This document shows, in pieces, positions 34,196-48,982 of a stretch of 64,000 nucleotides of DNA (the first letter of the stretch is position 1; every line of letters begins with the position of its first letter). Location: the NCBI GenBank assembly GCA_963750935.1, contig CAVVSR010000011.1, forward strand, positions 62,001-126,000. The letters run 5' to 3'. The position numbers and the translations under genes are program-made. This DNA comes from JACCXG01 sp963750935 (lineage in GTDB: Bacteria > Acidobacteriota > Vicinamibacteria > Vicinamibacterales > 2-12-FULL-66-21). The notes beneath the pieces were generated by a model. The model saw nothing but the letters and a program-made list of their open reading frames with translations. It was not told the origin of the DNA and did not search any database.

Positions 34196-35253
34196 GCATC
34201 GAAGTCAACCGGCTCACCAAGAAATATGGCCAGTTCCACGCGCTGAACGACGTCAGCTTCACGGTGAACGAGGGGGAGCTGCTGGCGCTGCTCGGTCCCT
34301 CGGGATCCGGCAAGACCACGCTGCTGCGGATCATCGCGGGGCTGGAGCACGCCGATTCCGGCACCGTACTGTTCGACGGCAGCGACGCGGCGCGGCGCGA
34401 CGCGCGCGACCGCGGCGTCGGGTTCGTGTTCCAGCACTACGCGCTGTTCCGCCACATGACCGTGTTCGAGAACGTCGCGTTCGGGATTCGCGTGCGTCCC
34501 CGCGCCCTGCGGCCCGAAGAGACGGAAATCCGCCGGCGCGTGAACGACCTGCTGGCGCTGGTGCAGCTCGACTACCTCGGCGGGCGATATCCGTCGCAGC
34601 TGTCGGGCGGTCAGCGGCAGCGGGTCGCGCTGGCACGAGCGCTCGCCGTCGAGCCGAAGGTCCTGCTGCTGGACGAGCCGTTCGGCGCGCTCGACGCCAA
34701 GGTTCGGCAGGAGCTCCGCCGCTGGCTGCGCCGCCTGCACGCGGAGATTCACCTGACCAGCGTGTTCGTGACGCACGATCAGGAGGAAGCGCTCGAGCTG
34801 GCGAACCGTGTGGTCGTCATGAACGAAGGGAAGATCGAGCAGGACGGCACGCCCGACGAGGTGGTCGAGCACCCCGCGACCCCGTTCGTCGTCAACTTCC
34901 TCGGCCAGGTCAACATCTTCCACGGCCGGGTCCAGGAGGGAAAGGCCGTGTTCGGGTCGCTGGCGCTCGAGTATCCGGACCATCCGCACACCGAACCGCG
35001 GCGCGCCGATGGCTATTCGCGCCCGCACGAGCTGGAGGTCAGCCGCGCCGACGAAGGCGGCGGGTTGTGGGCCACCGTGACGGATGTGCGGATGGCCGGG
35101 GCGGTCGTGAAGATGGAAGTGGCCGACGACGAACGCCAGCCGATGCAGGTCGAGCTCGGACGCGAGCAGTACGAGCGGCTCCGGGCGATCATCGGCGAGC
35201 GCGTCTATGTCAAGCCGCGCAAGGTTCGGGTGTTCATGCAGGAGGAGCGTTAG
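34192..35253 (+). CDS. cysA: Sulfate ABC transporter ATP-binding protein
   Basis: CysA is the ATPase of the importer. Walker A GPSGSGKTT, Q-loop FQHYALF, signature LSGGQRQRVALARALA, Walker B LLLDEPFGALD and the H-loop VTHDQEEA are present. The C-terminal TOBE-like part (YSRPHELEVSR..., VKMEVADDERQPMQVELGRE) belongs to the sulfate subfamily. 353 residues. Last gene of the operon. Confidence 0.96.
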   Translation: MSIEVNRLTKKYGQFHALNDVSFTVNEGELLALLGPSGSGKTTLLRIIAGLEHADSGTVLFDGSDAARRDARDRGVGFVFQHYALFRHMTVFENVAFGIRVRPRALRPEETEIRRRVNDLLALVQLDYLGGRYPSQLSGGQRQRVALARALAVEPKVLLLDEPFGALDAKVRQELRRWLRRLHAEIHLTSVFVTHDQEEALELANRVVVMNEGKIEQDGTPDEVVEHPATPFVVNFLGQVNIFHGRVQEGKAVFGSLALEYPDHPHTEPRRADGYSRPHELEVSRADEGGGLWATVTDVRMAGAVVKMEVADDERQPMQVELGREQYERLRAIIGERVYVKPRKVRVFMQEER

Positions 35254-35255
35254 CG

Positions 35256-35336
35256 TCTAACTCCCAAATAGCCAACTTCCAACTCCCAACTTGACGAGTT
35301 CTTCTCGACCATTGGAGGTTGGGAGTTGGGAGTTGA
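35256..35336. repeat. CTCCCAACT inverted repeat, copy 3
   Basis: CTAACTCCCAAATAGCC and TTCCAACTCCCAACTTG on the left face GGAGGTTGGGAGTTGGGAG on the right, with a centre TGACGAGTTCTTCTCGACC. It directly follows cysA and may end that transcript. Confidence 0.7.
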
Positions 35337-35344
35337 GCGGCCTC

Positions 35345-35373
35345 GCGCAAATGTGCGCCATGCGTTTTGCGCA
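35345..35373. promoter_or_regulatory. Palindromic operator upstream of gltB
   Basis: Two overlapping palindromes are seen: GCGCA-AATG-TGCGC (35345-35358) and TGCGCCA...TTGCGCA (35354-35373). TGCGCCA is shared with the palindrome before ureD. The stretch on to 35455 holds AAGGAG at 35432 and no gene. Confidence 0.5.
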
Positions 35374-35455
35374 TATCGGCTCCATGCGCTGCACACATGC
35401 CCCGGATTCGATAAACCCGTTTCGCTTATAGAAGGAGTTCGTTCATAAGAGCTGT

Positions 35456-40034
<4,579 letters not shown>

Positions 40035-40042
<8 letters not shown>

Positions 40043-41486
40043 CGTCAACGGATTCCTGCACATCAAGCGCACCAAGCCGCACACGCGGCCGATCGAGCTG
40101 CGCATCCAGGACTGGCACGACGTCTACCTGCCGTCGCCCGAAAAGGAAGTGCGCGATCAGGGCTCGCGCTGCATGGATTGTGGCATCCCGTTCTGCCACG
40201 AGGGTTGCCCGCTGGGCAATCACATCCCGGACTGGAACGATCTGGTCTACAAGCAGCGCTGGCGCGCCGCGAGCGATCGCCTGCACGCGACCAACAATTT
40301 TCCGGACTTCACCGGACGGCTGTGTCCCGCGCCGTGCGAAGGCTCGTGCGTGCTCGGGATCAACGACGACGCGGTGACGATCAAGAACATCGAGCTGTCG
40401 ATCGTCGAGCGGGCGTTCGCCGAAGGGTGGATTCACGCGGCGCCGCCGCAGGTGCGGAGCGGCAAGCGGGTCGCGGTCGTCGGTTCGGGCCCGGCTGGGC
40501 TGGCGGCGGCCGACCAGCTCAACAAGACCGGCCATCTGGTGACCGTGTTCGAGAAAGCGGACCGGATCGGCGGACTGCTGCGTTACGGCATCCCCGAATT
40601 CAAGATCGAGAAGCGGCTGGTCAACCGTCGTCTCGCCATCCTCGAAGAGGAAGGCGTCGTGTTCCGTACTGGCGTGAACATCGGCACCGATCTGCCGGTG
40701 GCGACGCTGCGGCGCGAGTTCGATGCGATCGTGCTCTGCTGCGGCGCGGAACGGCCGCGCGATCTGACGGTCCCCGGACGCGAGCTCTCCGGCATCCACT
40801 ACGCGGTCGACTACCTGACGCTGCAGAATCGCCGCTGTGAAGGAGACGTGATTGCCGACGAGGCGTTCGTGAGCGCCGCCGGCAAGGACGTCGTGATCAT
40901 CGGCGGCGGTGACACCGGCGCGGACTGCCTGGGCACGGTGCACCGGCAGGGAGCGAGGAGCGTGCACCAGTTCGAACTGCTGCCGCGTCCGCCCGAGTCG
41001 CGGCTGCCGGACAACCCGTGGCCGCAGTGGCCGAAAATCTTCCGCAGCTCCGCGGCGCACGAAGAGGGGGGCGAGCGGGTGTTCTCGATCTCGACCGAGC
41101 GGTTCCTCGGCGACGCCAACGGCCGAGTCCGGGCGCTGCAGACGGTGAACGTCGAGATCGGGCGCGGCGGCATCACCCGCATCGACGGAAGCGAGCGCGA
41201 GATGCCGGCGGACCTGGTGCTGCTGGCGATGGGCTTCGTCGGCCCGGAGCGCGGCGGGGTGATCGCCGAGCTCGGACTTCGGGTAACCGACCGAGGAAAC
41301 GTCTGGCGCGACGAGAACTGGATGACGAGCGAGGACGGCATCTTCGCTGCCGGCGACATGCAGCGCGGCCAGTCGCTGATCGTCTGGGCGATCGCCGACG
41401 GCCGCAACGCCGCCGCGGCGGTGGACCACTACCTGATGGGCGAGTCGGCCGACTCTGCCGAGTCGGTCCTGCCGGCGTCGGCGTAG
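40035..41486 (+). CDS. gltD: Glutamate synthase small subunit
   Basis: GltD supplies electrons from NADPH to GltB. The N-terminal cysteines that hold [4Fe-4S] clusters (CMDCGIPFCHEGCPLGN and CPAPCEGSCVLG) are followed by the FAD motif VAVVGSGPAGLAAADQLN and the NADPH motif VVIIGGGDTGADCLGT. GIFAAGDMQRGQSLIVWA closes the FAD site. 483 residues from the ATG at 40035. Confidence 0.97.
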
Positions 41487-41497
41487 CACCTGCCTGG

Positions 41498-41527
41498 GGC
41501 ATTCGCGCTGTTTCCGGCGCGAATGCC
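41498..41527 (+). terminator. Hairpin at the end of gltBD
   Basis: GGCATTCGCGC (41498-41508) and GCGCGAATGCC (41517-41527) make a perfect 11-bp stem with an 8-base loop, 12 bases after gltD. No T-run follows, so it may stabilise the 3' end or need Rho. Confidence 0.65.
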
Positions 41528-42231
41528 ATATCTCCAAATCCGTTAGCCAAACAAACCCGCACACCGAGATCGGCAGGATCGACATTTTTGTCGCATCTTG
41601 GATCCTCATACAAAAACGTCTGAGCGCCGCAAAACCCAGCCCGTGGCCCGCCGTTTCGCCGTGCGGATCGGCAGCAGGCCTGGGCGCCCGGTTCGGCGAT
41701 TCCCTCGGCTTCGCGGCGGATCGGCTGCCGGCGGCCCTGAGCCCGTGAGCGAAGCCTCCTGCGCCCGGGACCGCGCTGAACGTCTGAAGGCTGACCCATA
41801 CATCCCTGTCCGATGGAATCGCTTCCTCTACAAGTTTGTAGGATTCTCTCCATCGGCCGGCGCCGCCACCAGGGCGATGCGACGTGGAAACGCGAGTGTT
41901 TCCGGCCTTCCGCGCGATCTTCTGAAAACGGCCTGGCTGGCGTCCAACTTGCTCCTGCTGCCGGTGCCGGGACACGCAGACATTCTTTTCCCGGCGACAA
42001 CGTGAAGCTGATGGACACAGGACGACCGGATCAAGCCGGTCGGCGTTATTGGGCGTCAGCGTCGTGTATTCGTGCGAAGACGGCGGCCCCGTGCGGGGGC
42101 CGTGCGGCGCGTCGTGATGCGGACCTGTGGGCAGCCCGAGCGCGTAATTGGCGGCATCCTGGCAGGCGGGTCGGATGCGGCGGTGGCGGACGTTCCCCAA
42201 AGGAGCTCGGGCGTGGCAAGCGGGTCATTGA
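41528..42231 (+). other. Long non-coding stretch before glnD
   Basis: About 700 bases hold no reading frame with family features. I see a second CTACA..GTAG motif (41828-41849), a hairpin GACCGG-ATCAA-GCCGGTC near 42024, and a GGCCCC-GTGCG-GGGGCC hairpin near 42087. CAAAGGAG lies at 42198-42205, too far from glnD to be its ribosome site. It may be a long structured leader of glnD-glnB-amtB. Confidence 0.5.
41828..41849 (+). promoter_or_regulatory. CTACA-N4-TGTAG-GATTCTCT motif, copy 2
   Basis: Matches the motif before the NifA-like gene at 18 of 22 positions; only the four loop bases differ, so both arms and the GATTCTCT tail are kept. It lies about 380 bases upstream of glnD on the same strand. 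Confidence 0.5.
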
Positions 42232-44832
42232 ATGGCGATTGAGCAGGAGTCACCCCGCGAGAGCGGCACCAGCCCGGCGCAGGACGCGAAGGGACGGCGC
42301 GGGCAGCTTGCGGCGTCGCTGGCAACCACGCGACGGCAGTTCGCGCTCGAGGCGAAGCAGGGCCGCGGCGGGCGGGAGGCGCAGGCGCGCTACGCCGCCC
42401 ACATGGACGGCCTCGTCGAGCAGCTGGTGGAAGGGGCGCGTGGGCTGACGGCGCGGCCATTCGTGGTGTGCGCGCTCGGCGGCTACGGACGACGGACGCT
42501 CTGCCTGCACTCCGACATCGATCTGATGATCCTGTTCGAAGAGTCGATCGGCCGCGAGGAAGAGCGCTTCGTGAACGCGGTGCTGCAGCCGCTGTGGGAC
42601 CTGCAGCTCGTGGTGGGACACCAGGTGCGCGAGCTCGCCGACTTCAACGACGTCGACACCGGCAACACCGAGTTCCAGCTGGCGGTGCTCGACGCCCGGC
42701 CGATTGCCGGCGACCAGCGCCTGTTCGAGCGGTTTCGCACCCGCGTCACCAGCATGAGCCCCGAGGATCGGGAACAGGCGATCGACGCGCTGATCGATCT
42801 GGTGCAGCAGCGCCACGCGCAGTTCAACGGCACGATCTATCAGCTCGAGCCGGACATCAAGAACGCACCCGGCGGGCTGCGCGACATCGCCGCGATGCGC
42901 TACCTGCAGACCCTCGCGGGCGAGCGGCTCGAGGCGGATCGCGTGCGCGCGATGGCGCCGGTGCAGGAGGCCGAGGAGTTCCTGCTGCGGATACGCGGCG
43001 CGCTGCACGCCGAGAGCGGGCGCGACGCCAACGTCCTGACGCACGAAATGCAGGAGCGCGTCGCCGAGGCCCTCGACACCGACGGCGACACGCCGCGCAA
43101 GCGGGTCGAGGCGCTGATGGGCGCATACTTCCGCAGCGTCCGCGGCACCGCGCGGGCCCTGGCCCGGTCGCAGCGCAACGCCAAGCCCGCGGCCGACGCG
43201 CCGGCGTCGACCAAGGTCGGCCGGCAGTTCGAGATCGGCGCCGACGGGATTCGCTTTCTCGACCTCGACGCGGCGGCGTCGCGGCCGGCGCTGTGGATTG
43301 AAATCTTCCGGCTGGCCCTGGCCGACGGATGCCCGGTGTCGGAGCAGGCGCTCGACTGCATCGAGCACAATCTCGACCGCTACTCGGCGGACGACTTCGC
43401 CGGCACCGAAGCCGAGCGCCAGCAGCTTCGCAGCCTGTTCTATCCGCGGCCCGGCCTCTACGCGCGGCTGTCGGAGATGCACGACTGCGGGCTGCTCAAC
43501 CGCATCCTGCCGGAGTTCGCCGGCGTGCACTGCCGCGTGATTCGCGACTTCCACCACAAGTACACGGTGGACGAGCACACGCTGCTGACGATCCGCGGCC
43601 TCGAGGCGCTGTGGAATCCGGCGACGCCCGGACGCAAGCGGTTCGGCGCGCTGCTCGAGGAGCTGCGCGGGCCCGAGAACCTGACCCTCGCGCTGATCCT
43701 GCACGACATCGGCAAGTCGCGCGACACCGATCACGCGCAGGAGAGCGTCCGGCTGGCGCGGCCGGCGCTCGACCGGCTGGAGGTCCCGGCCGACGCGCGG
43801 CACGCGATCGAGTTCCTGGTGCGTAACCACCTCGCGATGTCGCAGGTGGCGTTCCGCCGCGACCTCGACGACCCGCACGTCGTCGCGCAGTTCGCTCACG
43901 TCGTCGGCACCGAGGAACTGCTCAAGATGCTCTGCCTGATGACGCTGGTCGACGTCGAGGCGGTGAGCTCGAGCACGCTGACGCCGTGGAAGGAAGAGTT
44001 GCTGTGGCGGTTGTACGTCGAAACCTACAACCACCTGACGCTCGGCTACGGCGACGAGCTGGTGCCGCAGGATCCGGCGGGACTGGCCGTGGTCATCGCC
44101 GGCCGTCCCGAGGACATCACCGAAGAGGAGCTGACGCAGTTTCTCGAGGGGCTGCCGCGGCGGTATCTGGCGCTGTTCGGCCTGGCCTCGATGTACCGGC
44201 ACGTGCGGCTGGCGCGCGGCATCCGCCGCGACGAGGTCCACGCGTTTCTCGAGAACCACGACGACGTCTGGGAGCTGACCATCGTCACGCTCGACAAGCC
44301 GTTCCTGTTCTCGAACGTGGCCGGGGTGCTGTCGTACTTCGGGATGGACATCCACCGCGGCCAGGCGATGACGACGCCGCACGGGCTGGTGCTGGACTTC
44401 TTCGAGTTCTCGGACGAGCAGGGGTTCCTCCGCCAGAACCCCGGGGCGACGGTGGAGATCACGCGGATGCTCGATCGCGTGGTCGCGGGATGGGTCGACG
44501 TGCCGGCGCTGCTGCGCGGCCGCGAGGCGAGCCTGCTCTATCGCCGCCGGCAGCACGAGCCGCCCCGCCTGCATTTCGACAACGAGCACTCGCAGAAGTA
44601 CACGGTGCTCGAGATCGTGGCCGACGACGCGCCGGGGCTGCTGCATCGAATCAGCCGGGTCGTCTCCGAGAAGGGATGCGACCTCGACCTGGCGCTGATT
44701 GCCACGGAGGGACGCAAGGCGATTGACGTACTGCACGTGACCAAGGCCGGCCGCAAGCTGGGTGAACAGGAACGCAACGATTTGAAGCACGGGCTGGAGC
44801 ACGTGCTGGAGGTTACTGATGAAACTCGTTAA
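42232..44832 (+). CDS. glnD: Bifunctional PII uridylyltransferase/uridylyl-removing enzyme
   Basis: GlnD senses glutamine and adds or removes UMP on PII. The nucleotidyltransferase motif GGYGRRTLCLHSDIDL (residues 83-98, DxD at 95-97) is followed by a helical linker, the HD domain (ALILHDIGKSRDTDHAQ) and two C-terminal ACT domains (VTLDKPFLFSNVAGVLSYFG and EIVADDAPGLLHRISRVV). 866 residues, full. It overlaps glnB by 14 bases, so enzyme and substrate are made together. Confidence 0.95.
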   Translation: MAIEQESPRESGTSPAQDAKGRRGQLAASLATTRRQFALEAKQGRGGREAQARYAAHMDGLVEQLVEGARGLTARPFVVCALGGYGRRTLCLHSDIDLMILFEESIGREEERFVNAVLQPLWDLQLVVGHQVRELADFNDVDTGNTEFQLAVLDARPIAGDQRLFERFRTRVTSMSPEDREQAIDALIDLVQQRHAQFNGTIYQLEPDIKNAPGGLRDIAAMRYLQTLAGERLEADRVRAMAPVQEAEEFLLRIRGALHAESGRDANVLTHEMQERVAEALDTDGDTPRKRVEALMGAYFRSVRGTARALARSQRNAKPAADAPASTKVGRQFEIGADGIRFLDLDAAASRPALWIEIFRLALADGCPVSEQALDCIEHNLDRYSADDFAGTEAERQQLRSLFYPRPGLYARLSEMHDCGLLNRILPEFAGVHCRVIRDFHHKYTVDEHTLLTIRGLEALWNPATPGRKRFGALLEELRGPENLTLALILHDIGKSRDTDHAQESVRLARPALDRLEVPADARHAIEFLVRNHLAMSQVAFRRDLDDPHVVAQFAHVVGTEELLKMLCLMTLVDVEAVSSSTLTPWKEELLWRLYVETYNHLTLGYGDELVPQDPAGLAVVIAGRPEDITEEELTQFLEGLPRRYLALFGLASMYRHVRLARGIRRDEVHAFLENHDDVWELTIVTLDKPFLFSNVAGVLSYFGMDIHRGQAMTTPHGLVLDFFEFSDEQGFLRQNPGATVEITRMLDRVVAGWVDVPALLRGREASLLYRRRQHEPPRLHFDNEHSQKYTVLEIVADDAPGLLHRISRVVSEKGCDLDLALIATEGRKAIDVLHVTKAGRKLGEQERNDLKHGLEHVLEVTDETR

Positions 44833-45151
44833 GGCAATCGTCCGACCGAACAAGGTGGACGAGGTTCGCGACGCGCTCGAGAAGCTGAGCGTGGCGGGGA
44901 TGACGGTGACAGAAGTGCGGGGCCATGGCCGGCAAAAGGGGCACACGGCGATCTATCGCGGCAAGGAATACGACGTCACGCTGCTGCCGAAGATCTGCAT
45001 CGACGTGGTCGTCACCAACAACGTGGTCGAGGACGTCATCCAGGCGATCATCCGGGCGGCCCGGACCGGGGAGATCGGCGACGGGCGTGTGTTCGTGCTG
45101 CCCGTCGAGCAGAGCTACAACATCCGCACCGGCGAGCAGGACGCCAGCTGA
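44819..45151 (+). CDS. glnB: Nitrogen regulatory protein PII
   Basis: This trimeric signal protein binds ATP/ADP and 2-oxoglutarate and controls AmtB, glutamine synthetase control and sigma-54 activators. The T-loop carries the uridylylation site Tyr51 (IYRGKEYDV), and the B-loop TGEIGDGRVFV is intact. 110 residues. Because amtB follows 58 bases downstream it could be called GlnK; the sequence alone does not decide. Confidence 0.95.
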   Translation: MKLVKAIVRPNKVDEVRDALEKLSVAGMTVTEVRGHGRQKGHTAIYRGKEYDVTLLPKICIDVVVTNNVVEDVIQAIIRAARTGEIGDGRVFVLPVEQSYNIRTGEQDAS

Positions 45152-45209
45152 CCATCGCCAGCGCAGGCGGTTGACTTCAACACGGACATCATCTCAGGAG
45201 TTCATAGAC

Positions 45210-46604
<1,395 letters not shown>

Positions 46605-46745
46605 CGTGCGACGTGCTACGTGCTACGTGCGAACGTGCTGCACGTGCTACGGTGTGCTACGTGCGAACGTGCTGGCGCACGTGCGCACGTGGCACGCACG
46701 TAACACGCACGTGCGCACGCAGCACGTGGCACGTAGCACGTGCTA
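46605..46745. repeat. CACGT-word repeat array, copy 3
   Basis: The left half has GACGTGCTACGTGC words and the right half the inverse (GCACGTGGCACGTAGCACG), so this 140-base tract can fold on itself. It separates the convergent amtB and PPOX genes. Confidence 0.75.
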
Positions 46746-47178
46746 GAGCGGCACGTCGTGATAGTCGAGCGCCCACTCGCGCATGAAGCGCACGTGAGCT
46801 GGGACGATGCGGTAGAGCACGAACTCGGGGTTGTCCATCGTGACCAGGTACGACCGCAGCAGCGGGTTGGTGTCCCAGATCCCCTGGATCACGCCGCGAT
46901 CGGTGACGACCTCGGCGACCCCGGTGATCCGGACCTGGTCGTGCTTCTCGTTCATGTAGACGAGCTCCACCTTCCGGTTCTGCTCGATCTCACCGGTCTT
47001 GTGCGAGCTGCGGAACGACGCCACGTAGGCGGTGAACTCGCGTCGTCCTGACCGGTGACACCGGCCGCGCCCGTGGCTGATCGCCATCCATACTCGCCAG
47101 GATCGGGAACTTGGACTGCCGCATCGTCGCCAGGGCGAGCTCGCGGACATCCTCGATCGGATCGGGTAGTGGCTTCAT
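46743..47178 (-). CDS. PPOX-family (pyridoxamine-oxidase-like, FMN split barrel) protein, one-base shift
   Basis: The protein starts MKPLPDPIEDVRELALATMR and keeps FPILASMDGDQPRARPV. After one extra base near 47040 it continues EFTAYVASFRSSHKTGEIEQ, then VELVYMNEKHDQVRITGVAEV. This is the general-stress-protein-26-like split barrel of about 145 residues. Such proteins bind flavin or F420, and the substrate is not predictable. Flanked on both sides by CACGT repeats. Confidence 0.78.
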
Positions 47179-47204
47179 CCCGCTGATTCTACACGCCGGT
47201 CCCG

Positions 47205-47288
47205 GCACGTCGCGAGCACGTGCGCACGTAGCACGTCGCACGTAGCACGTCGAGCACGTGCGCACGCAGCACGTGGCACGTCGCACGT
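47205..47288. repeat. CACGT-word repeat array, copy 4
   Basis: A short array (GCACGTGCGCACGTAGCACG, GTCGCACGTAGCACG) lies between the divergent PPOX and VTT genes and covers both promoters. Confidence 0.7.
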
Positions 47289-47307
47289 TTCTGATACGCT
47301 ACCGGCC

Positions 47308-47933
47308 GTGCGGTGGGCGCTGCTCTGGGTGCTGCTGATCGGCCTGATCCTGCTGCCCTTCCTCCTCTTCGAACAACAGTTCAACGCCTTCGCCGAGCAC
47401 GTCACGCAGAGCGGCACGTCGCGGTGGGTCGTGGCCGCCGCCGTGTTCGGGCTGCTGGCGCTCGACGTCTTCCTGCCGGTGCCGTCGAGCGTGGTCTCGA
47501 CTGCCGCGGGCGTGTTCCTCGGGTTTGGCGCGGGCGCGGCCGTGGTGTGGAGCGGAATGATGGCCGGCTGCCTGATCGGCTACGTCGTCGGGGCGCGTGG
47601 CGCCGGCGCCGCCCGCCGCCTGGTCGGAGACGAGGGTCTCGCGCGCGCCGATCGGCTGATGCGCCGCTATGGCGACCTGACGATCGTGCTGTGCCGGCCG
47701 GTGCCGGTGCTGGCGGAAGCCAGCGTCGTGTTCGCGGGCTTGCGCGCGCACCCGTCGCCAGGTTCACGCAGCTCACGGCGCTGGCGAACCTGGGCATCGC
47801 CGTCGGCTACTCGCTGTTCGGCGCCTACTCGCTGAGGATGGATTCCTTCCTGCTCGCGTTCCTCGGCGCGCTGCTCCTGCCGGGGCTGTTCCTGCTGATC
47901 TCCCGCCTGACGTTCGGCAAGCGGAAGTACTGA
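47308..47933 (+). CDS. VTT-domain (DedA/TVP38-like) membrane protein, one-base shift
   Basis: Hydrophobic segments at the N-terminus (LLWVLLIGLILLPFLLF) are followed by VVAAAVFGLLALDVFLPVPSS and the VTT-type core LPVPSSVVSTAAGVFLGFG, RYGDLTIVLCRPVPVLAEAS. The frame changes after VVFAGL near 47732: one missing base there lets it continue ARAPVARFTQLTALANLG to 47933. Rejoined length is about 208 residues. Relatives are scramblase- or proton-linked membrane proteins. GTG start. Confidence 0.8.
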
Positions 47934-47938
47934 GGAAA

Positions 47939-48034
47939 GCAGACAAGTCAAAATGCCCAGACTCACGAAAAGAGAAAACGGTTTCCGTCTCAGTTCTTTT
48001 GACTTTTAACTTCTGACTTCTGACTTCTGACTTG
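47939..48034. repeat. AGTCAAAAG/CTTTTGACTT repeat, copy 1
   Basis: CAAGTCAAAATG on the left and CTTTTGACTTTTAACTTC plus three CTTCTGA words on the right are inverted. It sits between two convergent genes and could end both transcripts. Copy 2 is at 59876. Confidence 0.65.
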
Positions 48035-48035
48035 C

Positions 48036-48935
48036 CTATGTCGGAAGCTTCGAGGGCGCGCGGACGACGGTGTTCTTGCGCTTGATCGAGATGTTGAGGC
48101 GCTCCGACTTCTTGGCGCCTGCCGGCAGCGTGTAGCGGATCCGGTACTGCGTGGTGAGCTCGGCCGCGAGGCTCTGCAAGCCCATGATGAAGCCCGTGGA
48201 GGCCACGATCGACTGGTGCCGGCCGCCCGACTGCTTCGGCCCGTCGCCGAGCACCCGGTTCAGGTGCATGTTCTCCTGCAGGAGGTCGCGCGGGTTGGCG
48301 GCGTTCACCGTCGACCGCAGCGCCGATCGCTCGACCGAGAACACGTGCAGGATCGCGCCGCTCTTCCGCAGCTGATCGAGGACGTGGTCGGAATTGACGG
48401 TGCTGTGCTCCTCGCCGCCGACGGTCAGCGCGATGATGATCGGCCGCTCGGCCTCGCGCTTCTTCAGCTCGATCGCCGCCTCCGAGATCCCTTCGAGCAG
48501 CTGGCCGCCATCCGGCGTGCCCGGCCGCGCATTGAGCTTGGCCAGGCCCTGCAAGATCGCCTCGGCGTTCTGCGTGTAGTCGACCACGCGCATCGTCTGC
48601 CCGGTGACCGAGCTCAGCGACATCACGGCGTGGCCGTCCATGCGCTGGACGAATCGGGTCAGCGGCGAGCGGAACAGGCCGGTGCCGTTGTCGTCGACGA
48701 TTAGCGCGATCTGCAGCGGGTTCTTCGCGATCCCGGCCTCGGCGATGTCGACGGTCTTGCCGCCTTCCTTGATCTCGAAGTCCGCCGCGGTGAGATCCTC
48801 GACCGGCGTGCCCGCCTTGTCGGTGACCGTGACGTAGATGGTGCGCGCGTCCGCAGGAGCCGACGCAGGTCCCTGAGCCGCAACGACGCCGAACGAGAGC
48901 GCCACCGCGCCGACCGCGCCAAGGGTTCGCTTCAT
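48036..48935 (-). CDS. Secreted VWFA-related domain protein
   Basis: A signal peptide (LGAVGAVALSFGVVAAQ) is followed by VTDKAGTPVEDLTAADFEIKEGGK, a carrier-like beta domain, then a von Willebrand A fold (IALIVDDNGTGLF in place of the usual DxSxS, and IIALTVGGEEHST). The MIDAS motif is imperfect, so metal binding is doubtful. The layout matches the VWFA-related domain proteins that are abundant in Acidobacteria. ATG at 48935 chosen; a GTG three codons earlier is possible. 299 residues. Confidence 0.75.
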   Translation of the reverse strand: MKRTLGAVGAVALSFGVVAAQGPASAPADARTIYVTVTDKAGTPVEDLTAADFEIKEGGKTVDIAEAGIAKNPLQIALIVDDNGTGLFRSPLTRFVQRMDGHAVMSLSSVTGQTMRVVDYTQNAEAILQGLAKLNARPGTPDGGQLLEGISEAAIELKKREAERPIIIALTVGGEEHSTVNSDHVLDQLRKSGAILHVFSVERSALRSTVNAANPRDLLQENMHLNRVLGDGPKQSGGRHQSIVASTGFIMGLQSLAAELTTQYRIRYTLPAGAKKSERLNISIKRKNTVVRAPSKLPT

Positions 48936-48982
48936 GACTCGCACCTCGCGGAGAGTATAGATCCGCTCGTTGTTTTACGGCT

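Noticed and set aside
41813..42448. Reading frame in the gap before glnD running into glnD
   Set aside because: Composition is non-protein-like, there is no ribosome site, and it overlaps the start of glnD in another frame.
42250..44946. Long minus-strand frame opposite glnD, and similar long frames opposite ppc, gltB, the MFS gene and the TonB receptor
   Set aside because: High GC opens antisense frames; the products are Arg/His/Asp-rich with no family motifs, while the plus-strand proteins are clear.
46605..46745. CRISPR array
   Set aside because: Units are short, degenerate and self-complementary, with no constant repeat or spacer length and no cas genes.
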